DNA of 35,370 nt. Source: an uncultured Lachnospiraceae bacterium. GTDB lineage: Bacteria > Bacillota > Clostridia > Lachnospirales > Lachnospiraceae. Positions 33,218-35,370 of this stretch are shown in pieces; within the stretch, counting starts at the first letter, position 1, and each line of letters begins with the position of its first letter. The stretch covers positions 1 through 35,370 of the forward strand of contig CAKRAK010000025.1 in NCBI GenBank assembly GCA_934294885.1, given 5' to 3'. The notes below the pieces were generated by a model. The model was not told the DNA's origin. It did no database searches and worked only from the letters and a program-made list of their open reading frames with translations. Position numbers and translations under genes: made by a program.

Positions 33218-33683
33218 AACAAAAGGGGAACGGCTGATTGCCAATAATAAAAAAGCGTATCATGATTATTTTATAGATGAAAAATATGAAGCAGGAATTT
33301 CATTACACGGAACCGAAGTAAAGTCCTTGCGTATGGGACAGTGTAGCATTAAGGAAGCATTTATTGCCGTAGAAAACGGAGAAGTAATTATTCGCCAGAT
33401 GCATATTTCTCCATATGAAAAGGGCAATATATTTAATAAAGACCCATTACGTCCAAGAAAGCTTTTGCTGCACCGTTATGAGATTAATAAAATTATGGGT
33501 CAGGCAAAGGTAAAGGGATATACAATAGTTCCCCTTAAGGTATACTTTAAGGATAGTCTTGTAAAAGTAGAGATTGGACTGGCAAGGGGTAAGAAGTTAT
33601 ATGACAAACGTCAGGATATCGCAAAACGGGATATGAAACGTGAAGCAGAGAAGGAATTTAAGGTTCGAAATCTGCAAATGTAG
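33210..33683 (+). CDS. smpB: SsrA-binding protein SmpB
   Basis: This protein delivers tmRNA to stalled ribosomes. The 157 residues contain IANNKKAYHDYFIDEKYEAG, then SLHGTEVKSLRMGQCSIKEAF, and MHISPYEKGNIFN, then LARGKKLYDKRQDIAKRDMK near the C-terminal tail, which becomes helical in the ribosomal A site. The frame is open back to 33150, but AAAGGAG stands before the ATG at 33210 and family alignment begins at MPKTKGERLIANN. Its RNA partner ssrA is about 600 bases downstream, separated by one gene. Confidence 0.97.
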   Translation: MPKTKGERLIANNKKAYHDYFIDEKYEAGISLHGTEVKSLRMGQCSIKEAFIAVENGEVIIRQMHISPYEKGNIFNKDPLRPRKLLLHRYEINKIMGQAKVKGYTIVPLKVYFKDSLVKVEIGLARGKKLYDKRQDIAKRDMKREAEKEFKVRNLQM

Positions 33684-33777
33684 TAAAATAAAAAAATAGA
33701 TTTTATTTTTTTGAAAAATGTGATATGATATTGCACTGAACAGATAAGACTGTTAGAATATCCAACAGGAGGAACTT

Positions 33778-34254
33778 ATGAGCCAGAAAAAAGTTGACGA
33801 GAAAAAATACTTAAAAAAGCATCGTAAAGAAATAGAGAGAAAACGTAAATTAAAGACAATCATAACAGCCGTTGTGATTTGTTTGATTGTGGGTGCAGCA
33901 ATTGGAATACCGGCAGGTATTAAGATTTATAAGAATATGCCAAAGTTTGTCGGAGATTCAACACTAGAAGCATATGTTGGTAATTATCTTGAAGAGAATT
34001 ACTCAGATGAGATTGATATTGTAAACTCCATTGGGGAAAAACAAAGTGAAGAAGATGCAACAACAGAGGATGCAGCAACTTCCGCTGTAGAGGATACATT
34101 AGGTGAAGATGTTGAGACAGTAGATGAGAGTAACGTGGATGAAGTATTGGGAACAGGTGATGATTCTGATACATCGGAAGCTACAACTCAGTCAGACGAA
34201 TCAGCAGATTCTGAAGAATCTACAACTGCCGAAGAGACAACAGAAAAGAATTAA
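33778..34254 (+). CDS. Small acidic single-pass membrane protein of unknown function
   Basis: This 158-residue protein has a strongly basic start (KKVDEKKYLKKHRKEIERKR), one membrane helix (about 27-49), a short folded-looking segment (about 55-85) and a long acidic tail of Ser, Thr, Asp and Glu with TTEE-type repeats to the end. The tail is low complexity and would point outside. AGGAGG is 6 bases before the ATG. A TATGAT (-10-like) lies about 55 bases upstream, without a convincing -35. The gene sits between smpB and ssrA, separated from the tmRNA by 33 bases. I do not recognise the family. Confidence 0.75.
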   Translation: MSQKKVDEKKYLKKHRKEIERKRKLKTIITAVVICLIVGAAIGIPAGIKIYKNMPKFVGDSTLEAYVGNYLEENYSDEIDIVNSIGEKQSEEDATTEDAATSAVEDTLGEDVETVDESNVDEVLGTGDDSDTSEATTQSDESADSEESTTAEETTEKN

Positions 34255-34287
34255 TCTTTTTTGATATAAATCAGTTCAACATTTTAA

Positions 34288-34632
34288 GGGGTTGTACTGG
34301 TTTCGACGGGGATTTAGAAATTGTGGAAGCCATTGATGGACCAGGACCATCTAAAAACTTGGAACTAAATATAAACGCAGACAATAGTTTAGCGTACGCT
34401 GCCTAGTGGCAGCTGTCTTACCTAAGTTAACCCATGGCTTAGGATAAGGCATCAAACTAGTGGGGAACTTTGCTATGAAAGCTTTGACATAGTAAAAGAA
34501 TCATGAAGCTACTGAAAAATTTTGCCTGTCGTTTGGCAGAATTTTGAGGGAATGTCTATAAAGCGACTGTAATGGGAGATGCCACGATGGAAGAATCTTC
34601 GGACGCGGGTTCGATTCCCGCCAGCTCCACTA
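34288..34632 (+). ncRNA. ssrA: tmRNA (transfer-messenger RNA)
   Basis: The 5' end GGGGTTG (34288-34294) pairs with CAGCTCC (34622-34628) to make the acceptor stem, with G-U at two pairs. TGGTTTCGACGGGG and the TpsiC arm GGTTCGATTCC are present. The resume codon GCA at 34377 opens the tag frame, read here as ADNSLAYAA and ending at TAG 34404-34406. Pseudoknot-like stems fill the middle. The 3' end reads CAGCTCC, A, then CTA, so CCA is not encoded exactly and must be added or repaired. It partners SmpB in rescuing stalled ribosomes. Confidence 0.96.
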
Positions 34633-34646
34633 ATTTTCATAAGGAG
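34624..34646 (+). repeat. Direct repeat covering the ssrA 3' end, copy 1
   Basis: GCTCCACTAATTTTCATAAG and three more bases occur here and again, with one C-to-T change, at 34723-34745. The period is 99 bases. Copy 1 includes the last bases of the tmRNA. Confidence 0.8.
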
Positions 34647-34722
34647 GGACCCGCCGAAGGTGGGAGGAATCCTTGTGAAGCACGCAGACGCCTGCGAACG
34701 GAGTTTGCCTTTTAATGCGTCT
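34647..34722 (+). other. Structured 76-base insert between the ssrA-end repeats
   Basis: Two hairpins fill the stretch bracketed by the direct repeats. The first has arms CCCGCC and GGTGGG around GAA (34650-34664), flanked by AAGGA and TCCTT that can pair outside it. The second has perfect arms GCAGACGC and GCGTCTGC (34684-34691 with 34717-34724). No open frame of credible size is present. It may be a remnant left at a tmRNA attachment site. Confidence 0.55.
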
Positions 34723-34745
34723 GCTCTACTAATTTTCATAAGGAG
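34723..34745 (+). repeat. Direct repeat of the ssrA 3' end, copy 2
   Basis: A 23-base copy of 34624-34646 with one difference, ending just before the tmRNA terminator. It does not complete a second tmRNA or tRNA. Confidence 0.8.
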
Positions 34746-34746
34746 A

Positions 34747-34798
34747 AAAAATAACGGCATTGTATGTTGCGAAAGTGATATGCGATGCTGTTATTTTT
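34747..34798 (+). terminator. Intrinsic terminator of ssrA
   Basis: Arms 34747-34765 and 34780-34798 pair over all 19 positions (core ATAACGGCATTG), with three G-U pairs that form only in + strand RNA, and the 3' arm ends in five Ts. It is unusually long. Confidence 0.85.
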
Positions 34799-34892
34799 AT
34801 GGTATAATTCTGATATGAATTTAACAATTTGGAATTTGTGAAGGTAAATGAATGGGATACCACGATACAAGATACCATGGAGGAATATGATA

Positions 34893-35370
34893 ATGTCGAA
34901 AGATGAGTATTTGATAACCGATACGCCCCTCAAAGCGTTGACTGTTTTTGCAATGCCAATGATTCTTGGAAGTTTTTTCCAGCAAATATACAATATGGCC
35001 GATTCCATTATTGTCGGCCAGTTTGTTGGTTCTTCTGCGCTTGCAGCTGTCGGTGCCTGTGCAGCATTGACCAATGTGTTCATTTGTGTGGCACTGGGAG
35101 CCGGCGTTGGAGCCGGTGTGCTTGTGAGCCGTTATTTCGGAGCCAGAGAGTATGGCAAAATGAAAACAATTGTGTCAACCTCCTTGATTATTTTTTTGCT
35201 TCTGAGTATAGTCCTTGGTGTTTTTGGCTTTTTCTTTGCCAACTCGATGATGAGTGGACTGCAAACCCCTGCCGACATACTGGATGATGCAGTGCTGTAT
35301 CTGCGGGTCTATTTTGTGGGCTTTCCGTTTCTGTTTATGTATAACATTCTTTCTACCATGTTCACCTCAA
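34893..35370 (+). CDS. MATE-family efflux transporter (partial, 3' end outside window)
   Basis: The frame is open from the ATG at 34893 to the last base, giving 159 residues. GGAGG (34879-34883) is nine bases upstream, and TATAAT at 34803-34808 is a likely -10. The start ITDTPLKALTVFAMPMILG, followed by FFQQIYNMADSIIVGQFVGS, then ALAAVGACAALTN, is typical of NorM/DinF-type MATE proteins, which expel drugs or metabolites using a sodium or proton gradient. Four hydrophobic helices are visible so far. About 290 residues should lie beyond the window. Confidence 0.9.
   Translation, partial: MSKDEYLITDTPLKALTVFAMPMILGSFFQQIYNMADSIIVGQFVGSSALAAVGACAALTNVFICVALGAGVGAGVLVSRYFGAREYGKMKTIVSTSLIIFLLLSIVLGVFGFFFANSMMSGLQTPADILDDAVLYLRVYFVGFPFLFMYNILSTMFTS

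Noticed and set aside
34509..34818. Open frames on both strands over the end of ssrA, including one reading GAGGNRTRVRRFFHRG
   Set aside because: They are antisense or sense readings of the tmRNA 3' end and of the repeat; this peptide is a familiar false call at such RNA genes.

Overview
The window looks like a chromosomal segment of a low-GC anaerobic Firmicute, most likely a Lachnospiraceae gut commensal of the Roseburia/Agathobacter/Lachnospira type. The reasons are the AT-rich sequence with strong GGAGG ribosome binding sites, a gap-pgk-tpiA cluster, an NfnAB electron-bifurcating transhydrogenase, cofactor-independent phosphoglycerate mutase, the secG-rnr-smpB-ssrA order, and a PadR/HAAS/DUF4097 envelope module. 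No 16S gene is present, so the genus is inference.

Layout. Positions 1-5.1 kb form a loosely packed accessory zone. It holds the tail of a membrane protein, a decayed nitroreductase, an AraC/GyrI-type regulator, a small membrane-protein gene broken at a poly-T tract, a lipoprotein, a duplicated-topology membrane protein, a membrane-anchored alpha/beta hydrolase, a cytidine-deaminase remnant and a DUF2809 gene. A GNAT acetyltransferase, a GH31 alpha-glucosidase and a Phd/RelE-type toxin-antitoxin pair follow (5.1-8.8 kb). From 8.8 to 14.0 kb a promoter drives an XRE-cupin regulator and potABCD, a polyamine importer whose PotA has an extended C-terminus and whose PotD appears to be held by a C-terminal membrane helix. 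An HSL-type esterase follows, then a convergent padR-HAAS-DUF4097 operon, a nitroreductase and a PHP-family phosphatase.

From 19 kb the window is mostly housekeeping. gap, pgk and tpiA are followed by a convergent MBOAT plus DHHY/AlgX-like acyltransferase pair, probably for polysaccharide O-acetylation. Next come nfnA and nfnB, a small membrane protein, shikimate kinase, gpmI, secG, rnr, smpB, a small acidic membrane protein, ssrA (tmRNA) and the start of a MATE transporter that runs off the end. gap, pgk, tpiA and gpmI cover lower glycolysis; nfnAB balances NADH, NADPH and ferredoxin; rnr, smpB and ssrA make up the trans-translation and RNA-decay machinery.

The most unusual signal is a pair of highly structured non-coding elements, at 18753-18896 upstream of gap and at 26077-26290 between nfnA and nfnB. 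They share a split core (CGGTACTTAA ... TTTAGTACCGCT) set in long stems whose sequences differ while pairing is kept. The second copy has 18-bp terminal inverted repeats and is flanked by a 14-bp direct repeat. Removing it restores an ordinary short operon gap, so it looks like an inserted non-autonomous mobile element. A second repeat-bounded structured insert sits exactly at the 3' end of ssrA.
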